Positions 38,022 through 48,125 are shown, counted from the stretch's first letter. The stretch is DNA of 64,000 nt from JAWKTV01 sp041398905 (GCA_041398905.1 JAWKTV010000010.1:124001-188000), one strand, 5' to 3'. The notes: generated by a model from the sequence alone, not told the origin. A program made the numbers and translations.

Positions 38022-38303
38022 TCCGCTTGAAGTGCAGGACCTCCGCCCGTACAAACAAACCCCAGACGGATGTGGTTTGACGGCGTTGTCACCCCTTACT
38101 GGCGCGACTCGCTTCCCATGACCTGGCCTAGCGGCATTGAGTCGCGGGAACGGTATTCGGTACAACCCGCGCCTGGGATAACCGTCTTACGCGGAACACT
38201 TTCAATGTCCGATGCGACTGTTCGTCGATAAAGGTGGCAGCATCTTTGCGACCCATCGACTCGGGCAGCTACGCTCAAACGACTCAGTGGGAATGTGTTA
38301 GCG

Positions 38304-38990
38304 ATGGCAAAACGGGATAGAGCGATGCGACAATCAGGACCTCCATCGAAGGATGAGATTGCTGCTTACGAGAACTGGCTCTCTCTCGAACGGAGTAACC
38401 GATCGAACATTGCCATTCCGAATGAGCTGCCGTGGCACAGCAAAGCTGCGGTGCTGGAGCTCGCTCGTTACGCGACGGAATTGCAGCAAGAGCGTCACGC
38501 CGACAACGAAGTGACGAATGATGGTGCGAACGTCATAGTTCGCCTGCTCACAGGAAGCCTCACTGCCTGCGTTTATGACGAGAATCTGTGCAGAGAGGTC
38601 GAGAGGTTCCTGCATGATGGTGGCTCCGTCCGTATCATCGTTTGGAACAAAGAACTTGGCTCCACATTGCACGAGTGTCAGTCGAGACTGCTTGCCAACC
38701 CTAAAGTTGAGGTTAGGCTCTCAGGGACCTGCTTGTTCGGGGATAAGATGAACCACTTCATAGTGGTCGACAACTTGGGGTATCGGCGAGAAGCGCCGCA
38801 CCCCTACTACCCAGCCGATGATTTCACGCTAACTTCGCCCGAGATTCCAGCACAGATTTGTTTCAACGACGAGGTCGGTGCCGCGAAGATGATCGCATTC
38901 TTTGATGGATTGTGGTCGCGGCTTCCGGTCATCAATATCCCATCAGGCTGCGGCACTGCTGAGGCAGGCGAGCAGTTGGCCTTCGCCTAG
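38304..38990 (+). CDS. island protein with degenerate phospholipase D-like fold, unknown function
   Basis: 228 residues from the ATG at 38304 (a GTG at 38295 is in frame). The N-terminal part is helical. The second half has DGGSVRIIVWNKELGSTLHECQSRLLANPKVEVRLSG, then MNHFIVVDNLGYRREAPHPYYPADD and FNDEVGAAKMIAFFDGLWSRL. That order (strand with RIIVWN, an H-containing strand in the HxK position, a terminal helix pair) resembles PLD-like domains in which the HKD lysine is lost. No cysteine or metal site is obvious. Codon use is more AT-rich than that of the chromosome around the island. It directly precedes the two-TM gene. Fold assignment is inference and weak. Confidence 0.5.
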   Translation: MAKRDRAMRQSGPPSKDEIAAYENWLSLERSNRSNIAIPNELPWHSKAAVLELARYATELQQERHADNEVTNDGANVIVRLLTGSLTACVYDENLCREVERFLHDGGSVRIIVWNKELGSTLHECQSRLLANPKVEVRLSGTCLFGDKMNHFIVVDNLGYRREAPHPYYPADDFTLTSPEIPAQICFNDEVGAAKMIAFFDGLWSRLPVINIPSGCGTAEAGEQLAFA

Positions 38991-39005
38991 CGGAGCCAGA
39001 GTGAC

Positions 39006-39872
39006 GTGGGCCGAAACGAATCTGGAACAACCGAGCACGTTAGTGGAGGCAACGACGTACCACTGGCTGATTCGTCGTGGTTTCACGACTGGTGGGCGTA
39101 TGTCTGGTCTCCGCAAACAGTCGCCCCGTTCATCTTAGGGGTGGTCCCGCTAGTTTGGGCTTGGTACCAGACTGTTGTAACCGAGCCGCTTCCGTGGCGA
39201 ACCGTCTATTACGACTCCAAGTCGGAAGATGAGTTTCCAACGCCCGACGATGTGCCGGGCATCACCCACGTGAGGTATGAAGTCTACAATCCTGGACCAG
39301 GTGACATTGACGATGTTCGGATTGTCGTGCCGATCAGGGAGGGTGAGCTCAAGATCGCCCGGTTCCACAGTCTCTACACCGGCCAAGTTTTTCAAAGCGT
39401 AAACGGAACACGGCACGAGTTGATCGCCACTACTTCGTCCACGCTGGAACAGCCATCACCGCTCAAAGATGGTGGACGATTTGGAGTGTCAGTCTCGGTC
39501 CCTTCAAGTGGGTGGACGCCAATGTCTCCGCCAGTGCTTCGGCTTGCGGCGGGGGTTGAAGATGTAACGTTCCACGAGGCACCGCCAGACGGAGATGAGC
39601 TGCCATTTTGGTCAGTGGTAGGCATGTCCGCACTACTAATTGCATTCAGTATCTTCAATATCGTTTGGAGGCGCTCAACTAAACTAAGCGCGCTCCGAGC
39701 GGCACACCAACGAATCAAGGACGGAGAGGGGGCAGTTCGACTTGATGAACGCAGGACTGTTGTGAGAGTCCTCGCCGCTAGCGATCATCTGTCGATGTCC
39801 GATCCAGACGAAATCATCAAGCTTCTCGATTCAAGAACACCGGACCAAGGGACGTCGGACCGCAACTCTTGA
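39006..39872 (+). CDS. island protein with two membrane segments, unknown function
   Basis: 288 residues from a GTG at 39006, 15 bp after the stop of the PLD-like gene. One membrane segment near the N-terminus (TVAPFILGVVPLVWAWYQTVV), an extended beta-rich domain between (ITHVRYEVYNPGPGDIDDVRIVVPIREG, FGVSVSVPSSGWTPMSPPVLRL), a second membrane segment (FWSVVGMSALLIAFSIFNIVW) and a cytoplasmic charged tail. I recognise no family. The pair with the PLD-like gene looks like a cargo cassette. It shares the AT-richer codon use of its neighbour. Confidence 0.6.
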   Translation: MGRNESGTTEHVSGGNDVPLADSSWFHDWWAYVWSPQTVAPFILGVVPLVWAWYQTVVTEPLPWRTVYYDSKSEDEFPTPDDVPGITHVRYEVYNPGPGDIDDVRIVVPIREGELKIARFHSLYTGQVFQSVNGTRHELIATTSSTLEQPSPLKDGGRFGVSVSVPSSGWTPMSPPVLRLAAGVEDVTFHEAPPDGDELPFWSVVGMSALLIAFSIFNIVWRRSTKLSALRAAHQRIKDGEGAVRLDERRTVVRVLAASDHLSMSDPDEIIKLLDSRTPDQGTSDRNS

Positions 39873-40000
39873 ATGAGTGTATTGAGCCGTCAGAGGTTCT
39901 GCTGGTGCGGCCATATCCGCCCCGCCAGTCTCCCAGCGGGCGTCGGTCATCAATCGGCAACATCACGCTTTCCGTGATACCGTGAATTCCCCGGCGACCA

Positions 40001-40269
40001 TCACCCGCCGCGGGCTTCCCGCAGCAGCCGGTCGCAGCTGGCGATCAGTGTCCGCAGGTGATCGCGGAACCGCTCCAGCCTTCGGCCGGCCTTCACCTGA
40101 TTGCACTCCCGGCAGGCGAGGGCCAGGTTCTCCCACTCATCGGGACCACCACAGCAGCGGGGGACGATGTGCTCGACCGTTCCGCCGCCGCAGGGAGTTT
40201 CCGCCGGCAGTAGCAGCAATGCGGCTCGACATGCCAGAGGATGCGTCTGAGCTTCTGTCGGTGCATCAT
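40001..40269 (-). CDS. HNH endonuclease (frameshifted)
   Basis: The ATG at 40269 (MMHRQKLRR) opens a small HNH nuclease: HCCYCRRKLP is the first zinc-binding pair, then, one frame over, GGGTVEHIVPRCCGGPDEWENLALACRECNQVKAGRRLERF, which has the H-x-x-P of the HNH core, the Asn and the second CxxC. About 89 residues when restored. Such nucleases are common in phages and islands, often near packaging or replication genes. It is the last gene of a leftward set starting at 41220. Confidence 0.75.
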
Positions 40270-40273
40270 ATGG

Positions 40274-40862
40274 TCACCACCTTTTCGCTCGGGCCGGCTT
40301 TGCCGCGGCAGTGCTGCGGACTCGCGAGAGCCGATACAGTCGCTCGATAAACATGCCAGCCGCGTCGTCGGGTGGATGGCCATAGACCTTGAACCCGTCC
40401 ACCGGGGCGAGCATGTCATCCCATGGGGCCGGCGGTGGCAGCATCAGGTCGCGTTGTTCGATCGCCACGGCCAGCCGGTCGGCCAGTTTGATCCGGGGAT
40501 CCTTGAGCAGCTGCACATCGAAGTCGAACCGATCAGCCACGGCCGCATCGATCCGGGCCCGGTGATCTTCGAGCCAGTTGACAACGCACTCCGGCATCAA
40601 CGCCTTGATGGGCTTCTGCGGGTCGGCCAAACCCCAGTACGCTTCATGGGCATCGTGGAGCAAAGCCGCCAGCTTCAGCCCGGGGCTTCGACCAGGTCGC
40701 AGACCAGCAGGGAATGCTCGGCCACGCTGTAGAACTTGCGGCAGTGTCCCCGTAGCGGCAGACACGCGACAACGCTACGGACAGATCGAAGGGGCAGATT
40801 GTGTCGGCCTCGGGCGTGTCGAGGTCGAACCGCTTGCCGCTGAATGTTTGAATCCAGCTCAT
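40274..40862 (-). CDS. HD-domain phosphohydrolase, phage-type (frameshifted)
   Basis: From the ATG at 40862: MSWIQTFSGKRFDLDTPEADTICPFDLSVALSRVCRY, then in the next frame RKFYSVAEHSLLVCDLVEA, then LKLAALLHDAHEAYWGLADPQKPIKALMP. The AEHS histidine and LLHDAHEAY give the H...HD pair, and ...RIKLADRLAVAIEQRDLM the final aspartate. This is the order of the HD hydrolases carried by many phages and prophage-like elements, probably acting on nucleotides. About 195 residues when restored. Overlaps the upstream small gene by ATGA. Confidence 0.75.
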
Positions 40863-41020
40863 ACGGCACCCCCTTTCCGCTGCAGACGGCGTCGGGCCTC
40901 GGTTCGTCGTCTGCGCCACGCGGCGCGTTGCTGTCTCTTCCTTCGCACCTCGGCAGGGGTAACGGTGTCGGCGTACCACTCATCGCCGTAGAGAGCGTCT
41001 GTGAGGCTGAGCCGCGTCAT
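40859..41020 (-). CDS. small island protein, arginine-rich
   Basis: 53 residues from the ATG at 41020 (MTRLSLTDALYGDEWYADTV). The C-terminal half is a run of R/K/Q residues, as in many small nucleic-acid-binding phage proteins. It overlaps both neighbours by four bases (41017-41020 and 40859-40862). Function unknown. Confidence 0.5.
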   Translation of the reverse strand: MTRLSLTDALYGDEWYADTVTPAEVRRKRQQRAAWRRRRTEARRRLQRKGGAV

Positions 41021-41220
41021 GCCGCACCCCCGTTCGCTGCGGGGAGCGTGTAGATTTCTCGCGGCCAACTCTCAACCGACTCGCACAACGGCTCGGCCAT
41101 GAACGCACGCCACGCCTCCGCACGGGATGTGTGCAGCACACCGTCGATCAGGAAGTCACCCGGATTGAGTCGCCGGGTACGCGGGGAGCGTCGGGGTTGA
41201 TGTGGGGAAGGGGTAAGCAT
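41017..41220 (-). CDS. small island protein, unknown
   Basis: 67 residues from the ATG at 41220. The middle (NPGDFLIDGVLHTSRAEAWRAFMAEPLCESVESWPREIYTLP) is a compact soluble sequence; no family recognised. First gene of the leftward HNH/HD set. Confidence 0.45.
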   Translation of the reverse strand: MLTPSPHQPRRSPRTRRLNPGDFLIDGVLHTSRAEAWRAFMAEPLCESVESWPREIYTLPAANGGAA

Positions 41221-41785
41221 CGCGAATCCTCCATTGAGGGGAGTTCGCCAACGCTACGTCCACCGGCTGAAAGGACGGCCGGGGGAATCGCTCCCCCGGT
41301 CGCCCGGTCCGACACACCCTGCCAGAGTCCGCGCGCAGCTTGATCCCGTCATGTTGAGGGGATGTGAAAACCGGGAGCGTTCCGGTTTCGCGCGATGCGA
41401 TGCGTAAGCTAGAATTCGCACAGCCGTGCCTCTGGTACCATCAGGGGTGAGGTCAGCCGGCGTCGGGTGGTTGCACACCCGGCGTCGGCGTTTTGCATGT
41501 TGGCGGGCCGCTCCCGCCCCGTCAAGTGTGGCGCTTGTGTTTCTGGATGATGGATTGTTGCCCCTTCTAACGGCCGGCAGTGCCGGGACGGGCCTTGAGT
41601 CGTCCGGGGGCCTCGGAACGCGGGAGCGTGTGAATCTCGCAGCTGATGTGCGGCTCGTCACTTCCCCGCCGACTGCCTTGGCCTTTCGGCCATTGCTCTT
41701 GCCGGCCGGGAGCGCGCTGTCCCTTGCAACCGCCGGCCATCGCAGAGGAACATGAAGCGACCGTTCCACCCACTCACTCGGAGCC
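41221..41785. other. non-coding stretch of the island
   Basis: About 565 bp between the leftward HNH/HD set and the rightward lipoprotein gene. It contains the hairpin at 41456. Open frames cross it on both strands, but none shows a recognisable product. Confidence 0.45.
41456..41494 (+). terminator. hairpin with T run in the island
   Basis: A 14-bp stem with two G-T pairs: 41456-41469 with 41476-41489, loop GTTGCA, then GTTTT. It faces away from the leftward genes and upstream of the TIGR03067 gene, so it could end a short leader RNA. Confidence 0.4.
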
Positions 41786-42247
41786 ATGTCGATGAGTCAC
41801 ACACGCTTGACCGCCGCACAAAGTGCAGGCCGGTTTGCGATTCGCGTCTATGCCACTTTCGTCCTGCTCGCGATCGCGGGGTGCGGAACTTCGGAGCCAG
41901 ATATCGTTGGAAAGTGGAGCGTCTACCAGGGTGAGACCGATGGAGAGCCGCTGCCTGCGGATCATCGGTACATCGGGCAGGACTTCACAATCACTAAGGA
42001 TCAAGTATTCATTGACCAAGGCGAAGATGGGATTCAAGTCCCGCTCAAGCTTGTAGCGATCGACTGGCAACGCGAGCCGCATGAAATTCGTCTATTGGAC
42101 GAGAGCAACAACAAGATGGCGACATGGTTGATAAAAGCTGATGGTGACACACTCACCTTTTGCATTTCTGGTGGCCGCGATCCGCAGACTCCCGCGTCAT
42201 TCGACACCGCAGGAACAAAGAATCTCACATTGCAGCTTCGCAAATAA
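41786..42247 (+). CDS. TIGR03067-type lipoprotein
   Basis: 153 residues, ATG at 41786 behind GGAG. FVLLAIAGCG is a lipoprotein signal. The mature part starts DIVGKWSVYQGETDGEPLP, continues FTITKDQVFID, and has PLKLVAIDWQREPHEIRLLDE and DGDTLTFCISGG, the pattern of the planctomycete TIGR03067 domain (a lipocalin-like barrel in appearance). Function unknown. It is one of the few genes of the island that clearly matches a planctomycete-specific family, which suggests the element was assembled in that phylum. Confidence 0.75.
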   Translation: MSMSHTRLTAAQSAGRFAIRVYATFVLLAIAGCGTSEPDIVGKWSVYQGETDGEPLPADHRYIGQDFTITKDQVFIDQGEDGIQVPLKLVAIDWQREPHEIRLLDESNNKMATWLIKADGDTLTFCISGGRDPQTPASFDTAGTKNLTLQLRK

Positions 42248-42279
42248 CGCCCCCTAAAAGTATCCCGGAGGAACTGCCG

Positions 42280-42849
42280 ATGATCCGCCCGCTGACGATT
42301 GCTGCCCTCGTCTCTGTCGCTGCTGTGAGCTTCGCGGCCGACTTCACCACCAAGCCCGCCAAAGACGCCCAGGCGATCTACGTGAAGGCCGTCGCTCGCG
42401 CTGAAGAATCTCACGCGGCCGCGCTCGCCAAGGCGGATCGAGAGTATTCAGCCGCGATGGATGCTGCCCGGCGGGACTACGTCTCAAAGCTGGAAGAGGC
42501 TGGCAAGCGCGCGGCGATGGATGGGAATGTGGATGAGGCTGTGAAGATTCAGGGAGAGGTCAAGGCGGTGAACGAGTCGGGGGCCGGGGAGGTGGATCGG
42601 CGGACGCTGTGGGTTCACAAGCTGGGGGCATACCACCGCCTTGAAAGCGGCAAGTGGATCGAGGTCAAGACGACTGCACTCGGAGGAAATCTCAATTCCT
42701 TCAACGAAGTTGAGCGGACCGACGATGGTGTCACGATCGCCAGCGGCCAACTCGTCATTCGGCTTTATCAAGATCGCTCCGAGTGCATTTCTGCTGGGGT
42801 TGCCCGACCGGAATGGAGCTATGCGGGTGCTTGGGTTTCAGCGGACTGA
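42280..42849 (+). CDS. secreted hypothetical protein
   Basis: 189 residues from the ATG at 42280, behind CGGAGG. The signal peptide is TIAALVSVAAVSFAAD. An alanine-rich helical segment follows (VKAVARAEESHAAALAKADREYSAAMDAARRDYVSKLEEAGKRAA), probably a coiled coil, and then a beta-rich part (RRTLWVHKLGAYHRLESGKWIEV). No family recognised with certainty. Its end overlaps the convergent sulfotransferase domain by about 30 bp. Confidence 0.65.
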   Translation: MIRPLTIAALVSVAAVSFAADFTTKPAKDAQAIYVKAVARAEESHAAALAKADREYSAAMDAARRDYVSKLEEAGKRAAMDGNVDEAVKIQGEVKAVNESGAGEVDRRTLWVHKLGAYHRLESGKWIEVKTTALGGNLNSFNEVERTDDGVTIASGQLVIRLYQDRSECISAGVARPEWSYAGAWVSAD

Positions 42850-45460
42850 TTGAGGTGCGGGAATGGCACGTCAGGGCGAGCGGTTCCCAGGAACTCGCAC
42901 AATTGCCGCCAGCTCTCATCTCCGGCCTGCGAGAGTATCGGCAGCACAAGCAACTTGCCCGGCCGGTCCGCGAAGTGTTCGGCGACTTCGGCTTCATGTG
43001 CCGCCCGCGCCTCTTTTAGTTTCGCTTCGTCGAATCGCTCCGTTCGATAGACGCGCTGATGCATCTTGTTGATGTAGGGGTCGCGACGCCGCTCACACTC
43101 ATTCATGTGGCGAGACATCGACTGTAGCCAACTTGTCTCGTCCCGAACTGTCATCACGAACCGAGCGTTGGGATACGCGGTGTCCAACTCCTTGAAGTAT
43201 GCCGTCGCTTGGATGTCCGTCAAAGCATCGGCAGTTTCCAGCAAGTCCAGCGCGGTTACGCCATCAATCGTTTGGCGGATCAAAGTGCATCGTCGGCTTG
43301 CCAGTGGCGGGCATCAAGTCCGAGCAGACGGAGCGCCTCATTGAGGCTCGTCGTGCCGGTTTTGGACAGACCGATACCGAACACCTTGCGTCCCTCATTC
43401 TCCGACACGACCGGCGGATCGCCCACCCTTTCGAGCAGCAATGCGACGCGCGCCCCGCGACCACAGTGGTCATCTTCCGACTTCAGCGTCTCGACAGTGC
43501 GAAGCCCGCACTCGTTCAAGAGCTGGTCGAGCATGGGGCGAGTCAGCCAGAATGATCGCCATCCCATGCCGTCGAGTTCTCCCTTCGCGGACGGCTCGAA
43601 ATACCACTGCCCCTCCGAATCCCTCATGCGTCGTCATCGCGGCTGAGATTGCGATGCGGCCCGACCATCGGCAACGTGAGTGTCGAGAAACATCCGTTGG
43701 CAAAGCCGCGCCCACCTTGCGGAAGTGTGCGACCGGGTTCTCCAGGTGGTAGAGCAGGCCGGCATGGAACATCAGGTCAAACCGATCCGGTTCCGCCTTC
43801 TCCAAGATCGTGGCATCACCTTGAATCACCCGGATGCGATCTTCGAGTCCGCGTTGTCTGATGTAGTTCTCAGCGCCCGGACAGAATGCCCCTTGGGTTC
43901 GATCGCCGTTACGGTCGCCCCGCGCTTCGCGAGTTCGATCGAACATGAGCTGACCCAACTCCCCGGCTCGGCGATTTCCAGGCCATCGAGCGAACCGACC
44001 AGCCGTTCCATCGCCTCGATTTCGCCGTGGTGCGGCGGAACGAAACTGAAGGGGCAGTTCTCAATGGCGTTGTAGTACGTGGCGACAGGGCGGAAGTGAA
44101 TCCGCTCGCGGTGAGACTGCCAGACGGAACGGAAGAGGTTCCAATCAGCGATGTAGCTCTGGTCGAACCGCAGGCTGCTGATGGCGTCACGGCGAACGAC
44201 GTACTCGCGCGAGGTCAATTTCACCATGTCGCACGTTCTCCGGAGCGGCGTGCCGCGTGGAGTTCACCTTGCCGTTGAGAGTGTCCTGTGAGAACACGAA
44301 CGCCGCCGCGTCGGGATGATCGGCAATCGCCCGAACCATTTGGCGATCGAAATCGGGGTGCGGGATGTTGTCGTCGTCGAGGAACCAGACCCACCCTTCC
44401 GTGATGCGGTCGAGAGCGACGTTTCGTTGCGGCCCGCCGACTCCCTGAATGTCGCACTCGCCCCACTCACAGCGAATTCCATTGGACTTGTATTTGACCT
44501 TCTGTGAGTCCGCGACGCAGTGCCATCGAACGTCGAACGACAGGAGTCGCGAGTCGATGTATTCCTGAATGATCGGCAGGTTGCCGGGCCGGCTCACAGC
44601 CGTGACGATGTTGAGGATTGGGCGGGGCGATTCAACATCAGCTTCTGCCGGTTCCGAACGCGAGAACTTCTCGGCAATCGCTCGGTCTCGCCAGCGGGCG
44701 AGATAGGCGGTGTGATGATGCTTTCCAGTCCATTCACCGTGGCGGTGGATTCCGTAGTTGGTGTCATGCCCCGTGATGCTCGCCACTTCACCGTAGGCCG
44801 CGACCATCGACGGCCATGCCTCAACACCGAAGCGATGTTGCTCGATCGCGCCCAGTTCCGTTGAAACACGCGACGCACGTCGAACCAAAAGAACGTCCCG
44901 CTGTAGTGCCACTCAGTCTGAGAACCGAGATCGCGCCACCCCGGACTTTTGCGATACGGGCCCGCGAACAGGTGCCCCTCATCGAGGATCAGGCGATCCA
45001 CCTGATGGGGCATGGAGAGAGTCACCTCGAACATGGACTCCATCCACGACTGCGGTCCCCAATCGAAACCTTCGTAACTGGTCGCCTTCGAGTGCCCGTA
45101 CCAGCACAGACCTTCAGCACTTTTGATAGTTTCAAGCAAGTCGAGCCAGGTGACGACTTCGCCCAGCTCCGGGATGTTTTCCCTGACGATCCAGTTGTCG
45201 ACCCGCACGCCGCGAAACTCAGCCTTGACCGTTTCGACAGACTCGCATCCCTCACCGGTGACGATCGCAACCGAGCGAATCCCATCGAACTGTTCGATGT
45301 GCCCCAGCAGCCGCAATACGGTGCGTTTCCATGCCTCGGAATTCTCGGCCCTTGCCCAGCAGTGAAACAGCATGTGTCGCGTCGGTGGCGAGGTTTCGCT
45401 GCTCTGGCTGCTTGTCGCGTCGTGGATCGTTGCCGTGGAGGTGATCGCTTCAGTCGACAT
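42819..45460 (-). CDS. glycosyltransferase / methyltransferase / sulfotransferase, apparent multidomain fusion (frameshifted)
   Basis: From the ATG at 45460 (MSTEAIT) about 880 residues can be followed, changing frame about five times. In order: an unknown glycosyltransferase-like domain (MLFHCWARAENSEAWKRTV, GLCWYGHSKAT, HRHGEWTGKHHHTAYL); a GT-A domain (ILNIVTAVSRPGNLPIIQEYI, WVWFLDDDNIPHPDF with DxD); a SAM methyltransferase (GLEIAEPGSWVSSCSIELAKRGATVTAIEP, FDLMFHAGLLYHLENP); and a sulfotransferase (VFGIGLSKTGTTSLNEALRLLGL, the PAPS-binding loop). The GT-A to methyltransferase joint and the methyltransferase to sulfotransferase joint each lie within a single unbroken frame, which supports a real fusion. 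It would build and decorate a surface glycan. Confidence 0.7.
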
Positions 45461-45649
45461 AGTTCGGTCTCCATCGTCGAAGGGAAAAGAAAAGCCGCCC
45501 CGGAAGTTTGCAGAGACCGGCCGGGGCGGCTTTGTCGCGGTTCCCCCCGCGATGTTTCGAGTTGGGTCGGTCTCTGCGCCTCGTATCCCAACTTGCTCCC
45601 GTGGGGTGTCAACAGGGATTTCCAGATCCCCGATCGACACCACGTTTCA

Positions 45650-46067
45650 TCAACAACCGCCAGCCTCTTGATGCTCGCGCATCGCGGTGGCGAGCTGCTC
45701 AATTGCTCGCTCGGCATCCGCCTCAATGCAGCCGGCCGTGCCGACGTGCTGGTGAGGATGTTCGGGTACGTCGGCCTTCACGGCTTCGACCCGAACGGCC
45801 CAACGCAAGAGCTGCGCGGCAAGGAAGGTAAGCGGGGTCGTTTCGCGTGTGATGTCGACCGATGCCCCGATGGTGTCGATGTGCTCGCGAACTTGGATCG
45901 TCAGTCGGTCCTGCTCCTCGGTTCGCACAGCGAGAATCGAAGTCGGTCCGCCGTGGACCTGGCGCAATCGCCACCGGGGGCAAGTGGTCGCTTCCGTCGC
46001 TTTCGTGGTCGTGGAACAGATCGTGGGATTGCAGTTGTTGCTGCCCGTGGTCGAGTGTTGTCGTCAT
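45650..46067 (-). CDS. small island protein, unknown (frameshifted)
   Basis: About 139 residues when restored: MTTTLDHGQQQLQSHDLFHDHESDGSDHLPPV, then, one frame over, QVHGGPTSILAVRTEEQDRLTIQVREHIDTIGASVDITRETTPLTFLAAQLLRWAVRVEAVKADVPEHPHQHVG. Histidine-rich at the front. No family recognised. It lies between the glycosyltransferase genes and may belong to their operon. Confidence 0.4.
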
Positions 46068-46167
46068 CGTTGAAGTTCCTCTCTGGGGCCGGCGGAAGCT
46101 GCCGCCGCAGGGCCGGAGTGCCCGGCGAATTTGTTGGAGTTGAAGGTGGTGAGGCGCGGGGACCGGC

Positions 46168-46986
46168 CTACGTCGCTGCCAGTCGGGCCTTGGCCCTACG
46201 CTGTGCCGCCGCTCGGTTGATCCCTTGCCGTCGAAACGTGGATTTGTGCAGGTGAGCCGCCCAGGCCCCCGAATGAATCACGCATCGGAAGCCAGCCCGT
46301 CGTGCGCGGCGACACCATTCGTCATCCGCACCTAAGCCGACGGCGTAGTCCGCGTGAGTGTCGAGCGGTCCGATTCGGTCGAGCACTTCCCGCCGGAGTA
46401 GGATGCAGAACCCACTCGAGTACACGCTGCGGCAAGAGTTCGGTGCCCCGGATGCGTTCCGCCGCGTTAGGGTCGTCTACCGCCACGGCTCCCAGTCGCC
46501 CGCCACTCCAGCGGCCGCACGGATGTTGTCGTGCCCGATTGAGTGCCGGCCTTTGTCGCCGGTCACTGGCCCGATTGCTGCGATGCCCGGATCGGCCGCG
46601 AGCCGCGAGGAGAGCTTCTCCAGACACCCGGCCCCCAGGTAGCAATCGTTGTTGAGCAGTAGAACATCAGTCTTTGCGTCCGCTGCCGCGATCCCCGCGT
46701 TGCAAGCTGCCGTGAATCCGCGGTTCTCAGGAAACGCGATCATCCGGAACGGCAAAGCAAGCCGACCCGCAGCAACTTCCACTGCGTCGCGCGTCGTCTC
46801 CGATGAACCATTGTCGACGTAGATGATCTCGGCAAGGTGCGTTCGCGAGGTAGCGGCGATGGCCTTCAGGCAGTTCGTCGTGAGGTCCGGACATTCGAGT
46901 CCGGGGATTACGATGGTGACCTTTCGAGTCCCGTCGCTGGTGGTTTCATCGTTGCTGAAGGCCGGCCGTTCGATCGTCTGAACCAT
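46168..46986 (-). CDS. family 2 glycosyltransferase (frameshifted)
   Basis: From the ATG at 46986: RKVTIVIPGLECPDLTTNCLKAIAATSRTHLAEIIYVDNGSSETTRDAV, then NRGFTAACNAGIAAADAKTDVLLLNNDCYLGAGCLEKLSSRLAADPGIAAIGPV, the DxD-like NND of GT-A enzymes. One frame change near 46470, after which GFCILLRREVLDRIGPLDTHADYAVGLGADDEWCRRARRAGFRCVIHSGAWAAHL follows the usual GT2 pattern with the ADDEW catalytic block. About 272 residues. It adds a sugar to a surface polysaccharide or protein glycan, upstream of the multidomain glycan enzyme. Confidence 0.8.
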
Positions 46987-47185
46987 GGTCTCAACTCCGT
47001 TTGGCGGAACCCGCCGCCACGGTGCCGGCTTGGCCGGCTGTGCTGTTGAATTTCTGCCTGTGTTTCTGGTTGACGAAAAACATGGCCCGTAAACGCTTCG
47101 GATGGTCGAGACGACTCAGGAGTCGCATCGAAGCCTTCGAGGCCCGTGGCGCTCGCCCAGCTCGCTCTGGTGCCGTGATCCTTCA

Positions 47186-47486
47186 TCAAGGCGGGACGCC
47201 CGGCGGCTTCCCCGCGAACAGGGAGGCCCGTTCCGCAGTCGCAAGGGCCGGCCGCTCCGGCATGTCGTGGATCGCGACCAGCCGCCTCGGAAGCCCGTTG
47301 CCGCAGCCCGGGGTTGCTGCCGCTGACCGCTGCGGCCTTCGCGAGCGGGACGAGAAGTTCCGCGTCGCCTTGTTCGAGTTGGCCGGCGTTTGCCGTGCGG
47401 GCGATAGCGGACCAGTGCTGTCTGAGCAACAAACGGCCGTGTCCCCCTTGGACGATCCGCAGAGCTTCATCGAGGATCGGAGTCAT
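47186..47486 (-). CDS. small island protein, unknown (frameshifted)
   Basis: From the ATG at 47486, which overlaps the stop of the upstream gene by ATGA: MTPILDEALRIVQGGHGRLLLRQHWSAIARTANAGQLEQGDAELLVPLAKAAA, then one frame over LPRRLVAIHDMPERPALATAERASLFAGKPPG to a stop at 47186. About 100 residues, helical. No family recognised. Confidence 0.4.
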
Positions 47487-48117
47487 CGCGACACCTCGAA
47501 GCCCATGCGGGCGATGAGCTGGCGGACCCAGGATTTGTCGTCAGCGATTTCAAGCAGGTTCCGCAGCTCGGCCGCGAGTTGCTCCCGTTCGGCAGCGGTG
47601 AGCGCGGGAGGTGTCGCTCCCCGTCGCACGTCGTCGACGTTGACCCGATCAAGTTGCATGATCAGGCGGGCCCCTGCGAGCTTTGTCCGGGGCGATGAGC
47701 GAGCGTCCTCGATCGACTTCGTGACCGCATGGACTACCACGTGCCGCATCAGTGGAGAGATGTTCAATCCCCCGCACAGCGTCGCGGATCGCGGTGATCT
47801 CGCGGCGCGTGAGTGGTTCGCCACCCCAGCCCCACGAGGTTTTGAGAGGCGCGGTCGCCGCCGCCGCGAGCTTGAGCCGCACGAAATCGTTTCCGCACTT
47901 TTCGAGATACCATCAGTTTGTCTCCGAACGGGGTTTCTGCAAGTTGGTTTCCGGGCCTGCCGCTGCGTTGACCTGCTCGCCACCGCGTCGCCCGCAGCCG
48001 TATCGCCGGGTCAAGGCTTTGAGCCGCCGCCCGAAGCCGCACGGCTGCCGGGGTGATGCCTCCGGTGTCGCACAACTCCAGGCGGAACCGGTCCGGGGAT
48101 TGGGGGCGAGCGGGCAT
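47483..48117 (-). CDS. island protein, unknown (frameshifted)
   Basis: From the ATG at 48117 (MPARPQSPDRFRLELCDTGG) several frames are needed. The readable parts are APLKTSWGWGGEPLTRREITAIRDAVRGIEHL, SPLMRHVVVHAVTKSIEDARSSPRTKLAGARLIMQLDRVNVDDVRRG and LTAAEREQLAAELRNLLEIADDKSWVRQLIARMGFEVSR. It looks like a helical soluble protein. It is coupled at its end to the next small gene. No family recognised; the position after the replication genes would suit a terminase-small-subunit-like or regulatory protein, but nothing proves it. Confidence 0.4.
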
Positions 48118-48125
48118 GGTGAGCC

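Noticed and set aside
44816..46255. 479-residue plus-strand open frame in the island
   Set aside because: It is antisense to glycosyltransferase domains with clear motifs and has the arginine- and serine-rich composition of a shadow frame.
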